From: Erythrobacter sp. AP23
Lineage (GTDB): Bacteria; Pseudomonadota; Alphaproteobacteria; Sphingomonadales; Sphingomonadaceae
Direction: 5' to 3'
Assembly: GCF_001542855.1 (NCBI RefSeq)
Contig: NZ_LNBY01000020.1
Span: 124,001 to 188,000, forward strand
Length of the DNA stretch: 64,000 bases
This document shows positions 1 through 9,666 of this stretch, one piece after another (the stretch's first letter is position 1; every line of letters begins with the position of its first letter). The translations under genes and the position numbers were made by a program. The notes under the pieces were generated by a model, which did no database searches, was not told the DNA's origin, and saw only the letters and a program-made list of their open reading frames with translations.

Positions 1-228
1 AGCCTCGGCGACGAGACCTTCGGCTTCCGGGGTCGAAGCGATTTTCCGACCGCTGCGGACAAAGATGTTTGCTCCGAACAGCGTTTTCAAACGCGCGAGG
101 CGGTGGCTTAGCGCGGATTGCGTGAGTCCCAACCGATCTGCAGCCAAGGACACGGACTGCTCCTCGTGGAGAATGACCAGCGTTTTCAGGAGCGCGGCGT
201 CAACGGCTAAATGATCAATTTTACTCAT
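1..228 (-). CDS. LysR-family transcriptional regulator, N-terminal part (cut by window edge)
   Basis: The first 76 codons of a LysR-type regulator run off the left edge. The visible part starts MSKIDHLAVDAALLKTLV and holds the whole winged helix-turn-helix: an SLAADRLGLTQSALSHRLARL segment followed by a wing with VRSGRKIASTPEA, which is the standard LysR DNA-binding pattern. It is divergent from the TonB receptor that opens the catabolic block, with about 85 bases between the two starts, so by the usual LysR arrangement it probably controls that block. The effector-binding domain lies outside the window, so the ligand cannot be guessed. The ATG at 226-228 is the only good start seen. Confidence 0.85.
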   Translation of the reverse strand, partial: MSKIDHLAVDAALLKTLVILHEEQSVSLAADRLGLTQSALSHRLARLKTLFGANIFVRSGRKIASTPEAEGLVAEA

Positions 229-312
229 GTAATCCATTCAAAATAAGAAATTGAACAGGGGCGCAAGCTTGATATCCATTTATCGATAATATTTGAGGGG
301 AGGCAAGCTGCC
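229..312. promoter_or_regulatory. Divergent LysR / TonB-receptor promoter region
   Basis: This is the intergenic stretch between the divergent lysR and TonB-receptor genes. It is AT-rich compared with its neighbours and contains the small palindrome tatcgata within a loosely symmetrical segment at about 270-296, which could be a LysR-type T-N11-A operator. A purine-rich ribosome binding site (gaggggagg) lies at about 296-304, just upstream of the receptor ATG. The operator reading is inference from the arrangement. Confidence 0.4.
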
Positions 313-3300
313 ATGACGAAATTTAATTTCTCCAGAAACCTGATCCGTTCCTCGACTGCGCTTTTCGCGATCGCAGCGGCGACCGCTGCGCATGCGCAGG
401 TCGTAACAGGAGCGGACGAGGAGGAGGAACAGATCGTCGAGGAGGACAACACTATTGTTGTTACCGGCTCGCGCATCAGCCGCGGCGGGTTCGACACGCT
501 GCAGCCGACAACCGTGGTGGGCAGCGATCTGATCGAGGCCCGCGATCAGGCAAGCATTGCCGACACGATCAACGAGCTTCCGTCCTTCGGCGTTCCCGGC
601 AACTCACCCACGGGTGGCCAATCGGGCGTCGCTGTGGGACAAAACTTCCTCAACTTCTTCGGGCTTGGATCGCAGCGAACACTAACCCTTGTCGATGGCC
701 GCCGGTTCCCTCCAGCCAACACGCCATCGGTGAATGGTCCGGCTGCGCCCGGCCTGCAGGTTGACCTCAACACGATTCCGACAGCGCTGATCGATCGCGT
801 CGAGACAGTGGCTGTAGGGGGCGCTCCGATTTACGGATCGGACGCTATTGCCGGTACCGTCAACATCATTCTGAAGGATGACTTCGAGGGTTTCGAAGCC
901 AATCTCCTGGCCGGCATCACCGAGCGCGGAGATGCGGCAAAGTATCGTGCGCAGGCGATCTACGGCTTCAATTTCAACGATGACCGGGGCAATATCGTGT
1001 TCAACGTCGAGTGGAACCGGCAGGAACCGCTCATCCAGCAAGACCGCGAAGAAACAGCGCGCCAATACACTTTCCAGGCGCCGGCAGATCCGAATTCGCC
1101 ATTTCTCAATGTAATCGTTCCGGATTCGCGCGTTGCTGTCAGCAATTTCAACGGCGTGCCGCTGGCTTTCCGCCAATTCAATATTTTTGGCGGCGGTATT
1201 CGCGATGCGCAGGGCAACCTCGTCCAGTTCTCATCCTCGGGCGACCTCGTAACTTTCGATCCGGGGACGCCGACCGGAAGCCCGGTGTTCTATTCGGGCG
1301 GCGATGGCATCAATCTGGCGGAAACCGCTTCGCTGCTGACCCAATCCGACCGTTACTATGGCAACATCTTTGCCAACTACGAGCTGACCGACAATATCAA
1401 CCTCTCTCTTCAGGGATGGTACGCACGCACCGAGGCAGTCGAAACCGTCAATCAGCCGATCTATCAAGGACAAGCCTTCACCACGCGTGGGCCAGGAGGC
1501 GATACCGATGCACGCTTCGTCACCGGTCCATTTGTGGTCCGTCTGGACAATGCGTTCCTGACAAATCAGGCGCGCGGCATCATCGCGGCCAATCTGGCTG
1601 GTCCAAATCTCGACATCGATCTCGACGGCACACCCGAAACCCTCGGTTTCTATGTCGACAAGGGCAATGTCGATCTGCTTGGCGGAAGCTCGTCGCAAGC
1701 AAAGCAGGATCTCTACCGCGCGAGCGCGGGGCTCGATGGCGATTTCGAAGTCGGTGGTGACAACTGGAACTGGGATATCTTTTACGGCTTTGGTCGTGTC
1801 GTAACCCAGTCGTCCAACCGCACGCTGCTGACCGATCGCCTCAATCAGGCCGTCGATGCGGTCGCAGGTCCGAATGGGACGGTCGTCTGCCGCGATCCCT
1901 CCAACGGCTGTGTGCCGCTTAACATCTTCACCAACAGTCCCGACCCTGCCGCGGTTGATTTCGTCGGAGTGGACACGACGACGCAGACCAAACTCACGCA
2001 GCACCTCGTCTCTGCCAACCTGGCGGGCAAACTCTTCCGTCTTCCAGCGGGACCGATCGGTTTCGCAGTCGGCGCCGAATACCGGGAGGAAAGCTCCGAA
2101 TTTACGCCAGACTTCATCCTTGCCTCGGGGCTGGCTTCGGGCACACCGCTGACGCCCGTCAGCGGAAGCTTCAACTCCAAGGAGATCTACGGCGAAACGC
2201 TCATACCGATCGTCTCGCCTTCGATGGGCATTCCGCTGATCGACAGCCTCGAGTTAGAAGGCGCCATCCGCTACGTCGACAACTCCATCGCGGGGGGCGA
2301 TATCACCTGGACCGCAGGCGGACGCTACCGGCCAATCGAGGACATCGAATTCAGGGGCAATTATACCCGTTCGATCCGCAATCCGGCCATTACCGAGCTC
2401 TTCCTCCCGACTGCGGACATTGTGGTGTTCGCGAACGATCCTTGCGATTCACGCTTTGTCACCCAGGGTGCTAACCCCGCCCGCCGCGCAGCAAACTGTG
2501 CCGCTGACGGAATTACCCAGCCCTTTGGTTCGCTGATCGTCAATGCAAGCCAGCGCGCGACGCTGTCTGGCAATCCCAATCTGGAAAACGAAATTGCCAA
2601 GGCCTATACCTTCGGAGGCGTTCTTCGGCCGCGGTTCCTGCCGGGGTTCACGGCATCGGTCGACTACGTGAACATCAAGCTCGAGAACGCCATCGAGTCA
2701 CTCGGTGCCACCACTATCCTGCAATCCTGTTACGACAGCGCCGACTTTCCGAACGCCGCGGTCTGCGACAGTTTCGGTCGTGACGCGCAGGGTCAGGTCA
2801 TCAATCTGCGCACTGGGTATGTAAACGCCGGTTCCGTCAACTTTGCCGGGATTACCGCCAATCTCGCTTACCGCTTTGGTCTTGGCGACTTGGGAGACAT
2901 GAGCCTGAGCGCCAACTACCAATATACCGACAAGCTCGAAGTCTCAGTCACCGGGACGGACTTCAACAAGAATGACGGCGAAATCGGCAACAACAAGCAC
3001 CGTGTTCTCGCCAATATGCAGTTCCGGAGCAACAATGGTTTCGGGGTCTTCCTGCAGGGCCAGTATCTTAGCGATGCCGTGTTCAACAACGATGACGGCC
3101 CGACCACGCGCGATGTCAGCGGCATCGACGACTGGTGGCTGTTCAACCTGTCGTTGAGCCAGGACATTGGCAATCAGTTCGTGCTCCGCTTCAATGTCGA
3201 CAACCTCTTCGACGCCGCTCCGCCGCTCTATTCGAGCCTCGGTGGTGGTGCGGGTATCAACACCTATTTCGCCGGCTTGCTCGGCCGCAGCTACTCGGTC

Positions 3301-3321
3301 TCGGCCAAAGTCAGGTTTTAA
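313..3321 (+). CDS. TonB-dependent outer-membrane receptor
   Basis: A 1002-residue TonB-dependent receptor. It has a Sec signal peptide (about residues 1-29, ending AHAQ), then an acidic stretch and the IVVTGSRI motif typical of the TonB-box/plug start in sphingomonad receptors. A plug domain follows (VDGRRFPP, ETVAVGGAPIYGSDAIAGTVNI), then a long beta barrel ending VSAKVRF with a C-terminal aromatic residue. As the first gene of the peptide/aromatic amino acid block and overlapping the peptidase gene (TAATG), it probably imports peptides or related oligomers; the substrate is not readable from sequence. The start is supported by a strong purine-rich RBS and the signal peptide. Confidence 0.93.
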   Translation: MTKFNFSRNLIRSSTALFAIAAATAAHAQVVTGADEEEEQIVEEDNTIVVTGSRISRGGFDTLQPTTVVGSDLIEARDQASIADTINELPSFGVPGNSPTGGQSGVAVGQNFLNFFGLGSQRTLTLVDGRRFPPANTPSVNGPAAPGLQVDLNTIPTALIDRVETVAVGGAPIYGSDAIAGTVNIILKDDFEGFEANLLAGITERGDAAKYRAQAIYGFNFNDDRGNIVFNVEWNRQEPLIQQDREETARQYTFQAPADPNSPFLNVIVPDSRVAVSNFNGVPLAFRQFNIFGGGIRDAQGNLVQFSSSGDLVTFDPGTPTGSPVFYSGGDGINLAETASLLTQSDRYYGNIFANYELTDNINLSLQGWYARTEAVETVNQPIYQGQAFTTRGPGGDTDARFVTGPFVVRLDNAFLTNQARGIIAANLAGPNLDIDLDGTPETLGFYVDKGNVDLLGGSSSQAKQDLYRASAGLDGDFEVGGDNWNWDIFYGFGRVVTQSSNRTLLTDRLNQAVDAVAGPNGTVVCRDPSNGCVPLNIFTNSPDPAAVDFVGVDTTTQTKLTQHLVSANLAGKLFRLPAGPIGFAVGAEYREESSEFTPDFILASGLASGTPLTPVSGSFNSKEIYGETLIPIVSPSMGIPLIDSLELEGAIRYVDNSIAGGDITWTAGGRYRPIEDIEFRGNYTRSIRNPAITELFLPTADIVVFANDPCDSRFVTQGANPARRAANCAADGITQPFGSLIVNASQRATLSGNPNLENEIAKAYTFGGVLRPRFLPGFTASVDYVNIKLENAIESLGATTILQSCYDSADFPNAAVCDSFGRDAQGQVINLRTGYVNAGSVNFAGITANLAYRFGLGDLGDMSLSANYQYTDKLEVSVTGTDFNKNDGEIGNNKHRVLANMQFRSNNGFGVFLQGQYLSDAVFNNDDGPTTRDVSGIDDWWLFNLSLSQDIGNQFVLRFNVDNLFDAAPPLYSSLGGGAGINTYFAGLLGRSYSVSAKVRF

Positions 3322-5411
3322 TGTCCCAAATCGTGAAAAGTCTTACCGCACCCGTAATCGTGCTGGCTGCCTCTACCCTCGCGGCCTGCGCAACGTCTTA
3401 CTCTCCAACCGGGGGCGGCGCAGGGGTGGCTGCCGATGTGCACTCGACGTCGGCAGCCATTCCCCTCGTTCCGAGGCAGGTGCTTTTCGGGAATGTGGAC
3501 TACGGGAACGTTTCTATCGATCCTTCGGGCGAGCGCCTTGCGTATCTCAAACCCGTCGACGGAGTGCTCAACGTCTGGGTCGCACCGATTTCGGCTCCTG
3601 ATGCCGGTCGCCCGGTGACAAACGATACCGAACGTGGCATCCGCCAGTACTATTGGTCGGGAGACGGATCCTATCTCCTCTATCTGCAGGACGCCGGCGG
3701 GAACGAAAATTTCCAGCTCATGTCGGTCGATGTGCGGGGAGCCCGGCCGGGGACGGCAGTCAATCTTACCGACAACCCCCGAGTGCGCACTCAGGTCATC
3801 CAGATTTCGCATGACCATCCCGGCAAAATACTGCTTGGCCTGAATGATCGAGACCCGCGCTACCACGACATCTACCGTGTCTCTTTGGCCGACGGGTCGC
3901 GAACGCTGGTGTTCCGAAATGACGGTCAGTTTGCGTCCGTCATCGCCGATGCCGATCTCACCGTACGCTTGGCGAGCCTTCCGAAGGCCGACGGCAGTGT
4001 TGAGCATTACCGGGTCACCAACGGGCTCCCCGAGAGTGACCCATTCATCACCATTAGCCGCGAGCAGGCCTATGGTGCTTCACCGCTCTCCATCGACGAT
4101 CAGAACCGCCTGCTTTTCCTCGACAACCGCGGCGGTGATTTGGCCGATCTCGTCGCGATTCCGCTTGGAGGTGGAGATCGCAAGGTCCTTGTTCGCGCCC
4201 GGCAAGCGGATCTTTCGAACATCTTGACCGAACCGGGGAACGGCCGTCCGCTGGCGGCTTTCGAAGAATATGACGAAGGTTCATGGTCAGCGATCGATCC
4301 TGCGGTTGCCGACGACTTCGACAAGATCTCGCGAGAAGCCGACGGGGTATTCGATATTACATCCACCGACCGTGATGCTCAGAAATGGATCGTTTCTGTC
4401 CGCAATTCGCGCCAGCCACGTACCTACTATCTGTATGATCGCGCCAGTGGGTCACTCGACCATCTGTTCTCGGCCAAACCCGAACTCGATGACTATGTGC
4501 TTGCCGAAACGAAACCGGTCGTCATCCCGTCGCAGGACGGACTTTCCCTTGTCAGCTATCTGACCATACCGCCGGGAAGCGATGCTGACGAAGATGGCAG
4601 GCCCGACACGCCAGTTCCTCTCGTGCTCGATGTCCACGGAGGTCCCTATGCGCGCGACCGGGCCGGCTTCGATCCCGAGCATCAGTGGCTGGCCAATCGC
4701 GGATACGCCGTTCTCAGTATCAATTTTCGCGGATCGACGGGATTCGGGAAAGCGTTTCAGAATGCCGGTGACAAGGAATGGGCTGGCAAGATGCACCGCG
4801 ACCTGTTGGATGGGGTCGACTGGGCAATAGCACAGGGCATTGCCGATCCCGATCGAGTATCGGTGTATGGCGTTTCCTATGGCGGATATTCCGCCTTGCT
4901 AGCCGCAGCCTTCACGCCTGATCGGTTTGCCTGCAATGTCGACGTCGTGGGACCGGTGAACCTCGTCACGCTCTTTCAGTCGACCCCGCCCTACTGGCTT
5001 GCCTTCAGGGCGCAGCTGATGAACCGCGTCGGCGATCCGGACAATCCCGAGGATGTCCCCTACCTGCTTGCCGCGTCGCCGATTTCCAAGGTCGATACGA
5101 TAACCAAGCCTCTGCTCGTGGGTCAAGGCGCGAATGATCCGCGGGTAAAAAAGGCCGAACCCGATCAGCTTGTTGCCAAGGCAAGAGCAAACGGCATCCC
5201 TGTGACATACATCGTCTATCCCGACGAAGGGCACGGGTTTGCTCGTCCTGAAAACCGTCTCAGCTTCTTTGCAGCAAGCGAGCAGTTTCTCGCACAATGT
5301 TTGGGCGGACGAGCAGAGCCATTCGGAGACGATCTGGAAGGCTCCAGCATCGTGGTCGAGGAAGGCGCAGATCTTATCGACGGGCTAACGGAAGCGCTGG
5401 CCCGACAATAA
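3321..5411 (+). CDS. S9-family prolyl oligopeptidase-like serine peptidase (lipoprotein)
   Basis: A 696-residue serine peptidase of the prolyl oligopeptidase/acylaminoacyl-peptidase clan. It begins with a lipoprotein signal (lipobox near LAAC, about residue 22), so it is probably membrane-tethered in the periplasm. Residues about 55-420 look like a beta-propeller and the C-terminal third is an alpha/beta hydrolase with GVSYGGYS (nucleophile near Ser519), GANDPRV (Asp near 606) and DEGHGF (His near 638). The ATG overlaps the stop of the TonB receptor by one base, so the two are translationally coupled, which fits uptake followed by peptide trimming. The same frame stays open upstream, but the lipoprotein signal fixes the start here. 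Confidence 0.92.
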   Translation: MSQIVKSLTAPVIVLAASTLAACATSYSPTGGGAGVAADVHSTSAAIPLVPRQVLFGNVDYGNVSIDPSGERLAYLKPVDGVLNVWVAPISAPDAGRPVTNDTERGIRQYYWSGDGSYLLYLQDAGGNENFQLMSVDVRGARPGTAVNLTDNPRVRTQVIQISHDHPGKILLGLNDRDPRYHDIYRVSLADGSRTLVFRNDGQFASVIADADLTVRLASLPKADGSVEHYRVTNGLPESDPFITISREQAYGASPLSIDDQNRLLFLDNRGGDLADLVAIPLGGGDRKVLVRARQADLSNILTEPGNGRPLAAFEEYDEGSWSAIDPAVADDFDKISREADGVFDITSTDRDAQKWIVSVRNSRQPRTYYLYDRASGSLDHLFSAKPELDDYVLAETKPVVIPSQDGLSLVSYLTIPPGSDADEDGRPDTPVPLVLDVHGGPYARDRAGFDPEHQWLANRGYAVLSINFRGSTGFGKAFQNAGDKEWAGKMHRDLLDGVDWAIAQGIADPDRVSVYGVSYGGYSALLAAAFTPDRFACNVDVVGPVNLVTLFQSTPPYWLAFRAQLMNRVGDPDNPEDVPYLLAASPISKVDTITKPLLVGQGANDPRVKKAEPDQLVAKARANGIPVTYIVYPDEGHGFARPENRLSFFAASEQFLAQCLGGRAEPFGDDLEGSSIVVEEGADLIDGLTEALARQ

Positions 5412-5425
5412 ACCGGAATAGCAAG

Positions 5426-6784
5426 ATGAAATTCAAATCCTTAGCAGCTATTTTGCTGGCTGCCCTATCTCTACACGGCTTGCCGAAAGCAATGGCCCAA
5501 GAGGCTGGCAACGAAGGGCAAGCAGAACAGCAAACGATAATCCTGGCCGGAAATGTCCTTCGCCCCGACGGGCTATCCTTCGCTGGACCGGCGACGATTA
5601 CTGTGCGCGATGGGCAGATCGCCTCCGTGGTCCGAGGAATTTCGGACACGGCCTCCCTTCCAGACGGTGTCGAGATCATAGACCTCTCGCGATCATGGGT
5701 GCTTCCAGGGCTTGTCGATAGCCACGTCCATATCACCACACAGCGCGATGAAAGCGAAAAGGACGATGCACTAAACAGAACCGTTGCCGACCGCGCTCTT
5801 CGCGGTGCTGTCTATGCCGAACGAACCTTACAGGCCGGCTTTACGACCATCCGAAATCTCGGGGGCGGCGAACCAGTCGGCGCACTGAAGGATGCGATCA
5901 ACGACGGCAGCTTGCCCGGGCCGACCATTATCGATGCCGGATCGATGATCTCGATCACCGCCGGCCACGGCGATGTAAACGGCTATGCTCCGGACATCAC
6001 AACATTCTTTTCAAGCCAGCAGGAAAGCGTTTGCGACGGAGCAGATGATTGCCGCCGTGCCGTGCGCAGCCAGATACGAGCGGGCGCCGACGTGATTAAA
6101 TTCGCTGCTACGGGCGGCGTGAACTCGAATGTTGCGGGCGGTCTGGGCCAGCAAATGTTCGAAGACGAGATGTCCGCCATCATCGAGACCGCTCACATGT
6201 TCGGGCGCAAGGTAGCGGCGCATGCGCACGGCAAGTCGGGTATCGATATGGCGCTCCGCCTCGGGGTCGATTCGATCGAGCACGGCACATTTGCCGACGC
6301 GGAATCCATTCGCCTGTTCCGACAATCCGGCGCCTATCTCGTACCGACACTCCTAGCACCTACTACCGTCCTCCAGCTTGTCGAGGACGGAAAGATGTCG
6401 CCGGCTACAGAAGTAAAGATCAGACAGGCGGCGGCGGTATCCTACGACAATCTGGGCGCGGCGCTGCGCGCCGGCGTCAAGATTGCCTTCGGCACTGACA
6501 GCGGAGTGTCGGCACATGGAATCAACGCCCAGGAGTTTGCGATCATGGTGAGGCTGGGAATGTCACCGGAGCAGGCGATCCAGTCCGCGACGGTAAATGC
6601 CGCCGACCTGCTCGGCATTTCCGATCGCATCGGTTCGATCGAGCAAGGGAAGGACGCAGATATCATCGCCATCGCTGAAAACCCGCTGGAAAACATTCGA
6701 GCGCTCGAAAACGTCAGCTTCGTCATGAGGCGAGGCATTGTCCACCGTGAGAACGGGCGCGCTCTACACTTCTCGAGCGAATGA
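5426..6784 (+). CDS. Secreted metal-dependent amidohydrolase (Xaa-Pro dipeptidase-like)
   Basis: A 452-residue amidohydrolase-superfamily enzyme with a Sec signal peptide (MKFKSLAAILLAALSL to about AMA-Q). Metal-site motifs appear in order: VDSHVH (HxH), IKFAATGG (candidate metal-bridging carboxylated Lys), AHAHG, SIEHGTF and FGTDSG (Asp). This set resembles the imidazolonepropionase/prolidase-like branch whose members cleave Xaa-Pro or N-acyl amino acids; the exact substrate is inference. It lies 14 bases after the S9 peptidase and its last codon overlaps the amidase start (ATGA). The alternative earlier start in this frame would put the signal peptide internally, so the ATG at 5426 is preferred. 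Confidence 0.88.
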   Translation: MKFKSLAAILLAALSLHGLPKAMAQEAGNEGQAEQQTIILAGNVLRPDGLSFAGPATITVRDGQIASVVRGISDTASLPDGVEIIDLSRSWVLPGLVDSHVHITTQRDESEKDDALNRTVADRALRGAVYAERTLQAGFTTIRNLGGGEPVGALKDAINDGSLPGPTIIDAGSMISITAGHGDVNGYAPDITTFFSSQQESVCDGADDCRRAVRSQIRAGADVIKFAATGGVNSNVAGGLGQQMFEDEMSAIIETAHMFGRKVAAHAHGKSGIDMALRLGVDSIEHGTFADAESIRLFRQSGAYLVPTLLAPTTVLQLVEDGKMSPATEVKIRQAAAVSYDNLGAALRAGVKIAFGTDSGVSAHGINAQEFAIMVRLGMSPEQAIQSATVNAADLLGISDRIGSIEQGKDADIIAIAENPLENIRALENVSFVMRRGIVHRENGRALHFSSE

Positions 6785-8244
6785 CAATGTCGTCAATGAT
6801 CTTATCCATGGCAGCTCTGGCGGGATTGTCGGCCGGCGAACTGCCGCCCTCTCAGATCTTCGAAACGCGCGAGGCGCTCGAGAAGGGCGAAACTTGTGTG
6901 GCGATCGTCGAACAATCCCTTGCGAGGATCGCAGAACAAGGCGGAAGCGATGGCATAAACGCGGTCACACTCGTCCCACGAGAGCAAGCGCTTGCCGAGG
7001 CGGCCGCCATCGACCAGCGACTTGGCGACGGTGAAGAGATGCGTCCGCTCGAATGCGTCACTCTCGGCGTCAAAGACAACATCGATGTTGCGGGCCAGCC
7101 AACGACTGCAGGATCCATCGCTCTTGCCGGCAATATCGCCCCTGCCGACGCGCCAGTCGTTGCCCGGCTGCGCAGTGATGGCGCGATTGTGGTTGCACGA
7201 ACAAATATGGCCGAATGGGCTTTCAGCCCGCGCCATACGATCAGCAGTATAGCTGGGGAAACCGTGAATCCGTATGATCCTGCGCTAGTCCCCGCAGGAT
7301 CATCGGGGGGGTCAGCCGCAGGCGAAGCCGCCGGGCTTTTCGCGATATCGCTTGGTACCGATACGGGTAACTCGATACGCGGACCCTCCGCCCACAACGC
7401 GCTGGTTGGTCTGCGTTCATCGATCGGACTGGTGCCCATCGATGGGATCGTACCTCTTCTCGCACAAGTAGACGTGGTGGGTCCCATGGTCACGAGCGTA
7501 CGCGATGCCGCCATCATGCTCGACACACTGACCGCCAGTCCCGGGACGTACACTGACGATCTTGGTTCGAGCGACCTCGCCGGGATCACCGTGGCGGTGG
7601 TACCTTCGTCGCTCACCGGCACGCCGACCCACCCTGAGATCGCGAAGCTTTTCGAGCGCGCGCAGCAAGACTTGAAGAGTGCAGGCGCAAACATCGTTGA
7701 ACTCGATGTTGCGGCCATTCGCTCGGTGCTGGAAGATCTTTCGCCGTGCTTCTCCTTCCGGGCGGATGTGAGGAAATATTTCCAATCCCGCGGAGGCATC
7801 TTTGCCAACTACGATCCTCTCTTTGCTTACCAATCGGGCCTTTATTCCAAGGAGTTCGAAGCGCCGTTCAAGTTCTTTCTCGATAGTGAAAGCATCGCAG
7901 AGTGCCCGGCATATCAGCAGGACAAAGCGCGCCAGACTGCGCGTTCCGCGATAGAGGCAATGATGACCCGCCTCGGGGCGGATTTCATCGCCTATCCGAC
8001 CTGGTCTTCGCCTCCGGCAAGCCGGAAGCGTTGGAACGAAGATTACGCCGGCGACAATTCGCAAGTCTTGGTTCCTCCCACCGGATTGCCTGCCATAACC
8101 GTACCCATGGGCTTTCTGGGGTCAGGGGCCCCGGGCGGAATTCAATTTGTCGGCCGGTTCGAACAAGAGAAAGCTCTCCTCGACGTCGCATTTGCCTACG
8201 AACAACTGACCCTTCATCGCGAAAGCCCGGAGCTTACGCCGTGA
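6781..8244 (+). CDS. Amidase-signature hydrolase
   Basis: A 487-residue amidase of the amidase-signature family, which hydrolyses amides with a Ser-cisSer-Lys triad. The visible residues are Lys98 in GVKDNID, the cis-Ser in PAGSSGGSAA (about 174-175) and the nucleophile in DTGNSIRGP (about Ser198). The usual DTGGS is DTGNS here, a variant that still keeps the Ser. A weakly hydrophobic N-terminus (about residues 1-17) may be a signal peptide. The gene overlaps the amidohydrolase (ATGA) and the serine dehydratase (GTGA). In this context a peptide- or amino-acid-amide substrate is likely, but this is inference; it is too far from GatA partners to be a tRNA amidotransferase subunit. Confidence 0.88.
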   Translation: MTMSSMILSMAALAGLSAGELPPSQIFETREALEKGETCVAIVEQSLARIAEQGGSDGINAVTLVPREQALAEAAAIDQRLGDGEEMRPLECVTLGVKDNIDVAGQPTTAGSIALAGNIAPADAPVVARLRSDGAIVVARTNMAEWAFSPRHTISSIAGETVNPYDPALVPAGSSGGSAAGEAAGLFAISLGTDTGNSIRGPSAHNALVGLRSSIGLVPIDGIVPLLAQVDVVGPMVTSVRDAAIMLDTLTASPGTYTDDLGSSDLAGITVAVVPSSLTGTPTHPEIAKLFERAQQDLKSAGANIVELDVAAIRSVLEDLSPCFSFRADVRKYFQSRGGIFANYDPLFAYQSGLYSKEFEAPFKFFLDSESIAECPAYQQDKARQTARSAIEAMMTRLGADFIAYPTWSSPPASRKRWNEDYAGDNSQVLVPPTGLPAITVPMGFLGSGAPGGIQFVGRFEQEKALLDVAFAYEQLTLHRESPELTP

Positions 8245-9620
8245 GCAAGCTTCTTCAGGAGCGCGCTGGAAGTCCGGCGCCGCTAAGCGTCTCCGACCTC
8301 TTTACGATCGGCATAGGACCCTCGAGTTCCCACACCGTTGGACCAATGCGTGCGGCAAAACAGTTTGCTGCTCAGGTCGCTTCTGAAGGCCCGATAAGTA
8401 CGATCAGGGCGCATCTTTATGGATCGCTGGCGCTTACCGGACGCGGACACGCAACCGACCGGGCCATTATCCTCGGACTTTCCGGTCACGAATGTGAGAC
8501 CATCGACCCCGCGATCATCGAATCCGCTGTTGAGGCAGTCGGTGATCAAAAGCGTCTATTGATCGACGGGCGCGCGGAAGTACCATTCGATCCTGAAACA
8601 GACATTGTGTTCCACAAGGAAACGTTTCTCGACGATCATCCCAACGGTCTGACTTTGCAGGCAGAGCTTGCTTCGGGTCTCTTCATCTCTGAAACCTACT
8701 ATTCGATCGGTGGAGGGGCCATCCGTCGAGCTGGGGACAAGGTGGATCCGGTCAATGTTGCGGTGACCTACCCCTTCGAGTCCGGACAGGACCTGCTCGA
8801 TATTTGCAAGGCCAACGAGATGTCGATCGCCCAAATTGTTCTCGCCAACGAGACCGCCTGGAGAGATCGGGATGATACGATCGCTCTGCTCACTCGGATC
8901 AAGGCGGCGATGTTCGATTCAATTGAGCGGGGCTGTAACGCAACGGGTATTCTACCCGGCGGCCTGAAAGTCAGGCGCAGGGCGAGCGCGATGACAAAAC
9001 GACTCATGGAACGTGAATGCGCGGCGCGCGGTGATGTCTTTGAGTGGGTGAGCGTTTACGCACTGGCCGTAAACGAAGAGAACGCTGCGGGCGGGAAGGT
9101 CGTAACTGCCCCTACAAACGGCGCTGCTGGCGTACTACCCGCGGTTCTCAAATATCTTGAAGTCTTCGTCGATAGCGACAGCAATCTGGCAATCGAATTT
9201 CTTCTTACGGCTTCTGCGATCGGCATCCTCTACAAGACCAAAGCCTCGATTTCGGCCGCCGAGATGGGATGCCAAGGTGAGGTCGGCGTCGCTTGTTCGA
9301 TGGCCGCCGGCGGATTGGCTGCTGCCTTGGGGGGGACGCCTGAGCAGGTCGAAAATGCTGCTGAAATCGGCATGGAGCATTGTCTTGGACTGACTTGTGA
9401 TCCGGTCGGAGGCCTGGTCCAGATCCCCTGTATCGAACGCAACACCATGGGCGCGATCAAGGCGATCAACGCCGCCTATCTCGCCCTTTCCGGTGACGGC
9501 GCGCATATTGTGTCCCTCGATGCAGTCATTGAAACCATGCGCCAGACCGGCGTCGACATGTCCCGGCAGTACAAAGAAACCAGTCTCGGCGGCCTCGCCG
9601 TCAATGTCGTCGAGTGCTGA
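8241..9620 (+). CDS. sdaA: L-serine dehydratase (single-chain, 4Fe-4S)
   Basis: A 459-residue L-serine ammonia-lyase converting serine to pyruvate and ammonia. The N-terminal beta domain has the typical [15 protein letters not shown] signature, and the alpha domain holds the cluster cysteines in [17 protein letters not shown] and IPCIERN. Full length for the single-polypeptide form. I chose the GTG at 8241, which overlaps the amidase stop (GTGA); the frame is open further upstream but homology begins at [12 protein letters not shown]. Its place between peptidases and tyrosine catabolism suggests it disposes of serine released from imported peptides. Confidence 0.94.
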   Translation: MSKLLQERAGSPAPLSVSDLFTIGIGPSSSHTVGPMRAAKQFAAQVASEGPISTIRAHLYGSLALTGRGHATDRAIILGLSGHECETIDPAIIESAVEAVGDQKRLLIDGRAEVPFDPETDIVFHKETFLDDHPNGLTLQAELASGLFISETYYSIGGGAIRRAGDKVDPVNVAVTYPFESGQDLLDICKANEMSIAQIVLANETAWRDRDDTIALLTRIKAAMFDSIERGCNATGILPGGLKVRRRASAMTKRLMERECAARGDVFEWVSVYALAVNEENAAGGKVVTAPTNGAAGVLPAVLKYLEVFVDSDSNLAIEFLLTASAIGILYKTKASISAAEMGCQGEVGVACSMAAGGLAAALGGTPEQVENAAEIGMEHCLGLTCDPVGGLVQIPCIERNTMGAIKAINAAYLALSGDGAHIVSLDAVIETMRQTGVDMSRQYKETSLGGLAVNVVEC

Positions 9621-9666
9621 GCTGCGCTCAGACGATTCATTTTTGAAATTATACTAGGAGCAAATC

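Noticed and set aside
9621-9666. Attenuator or terminator between sdaA and hppD
   Set aside because: No stable hairpin; the gap only holds an RBS.
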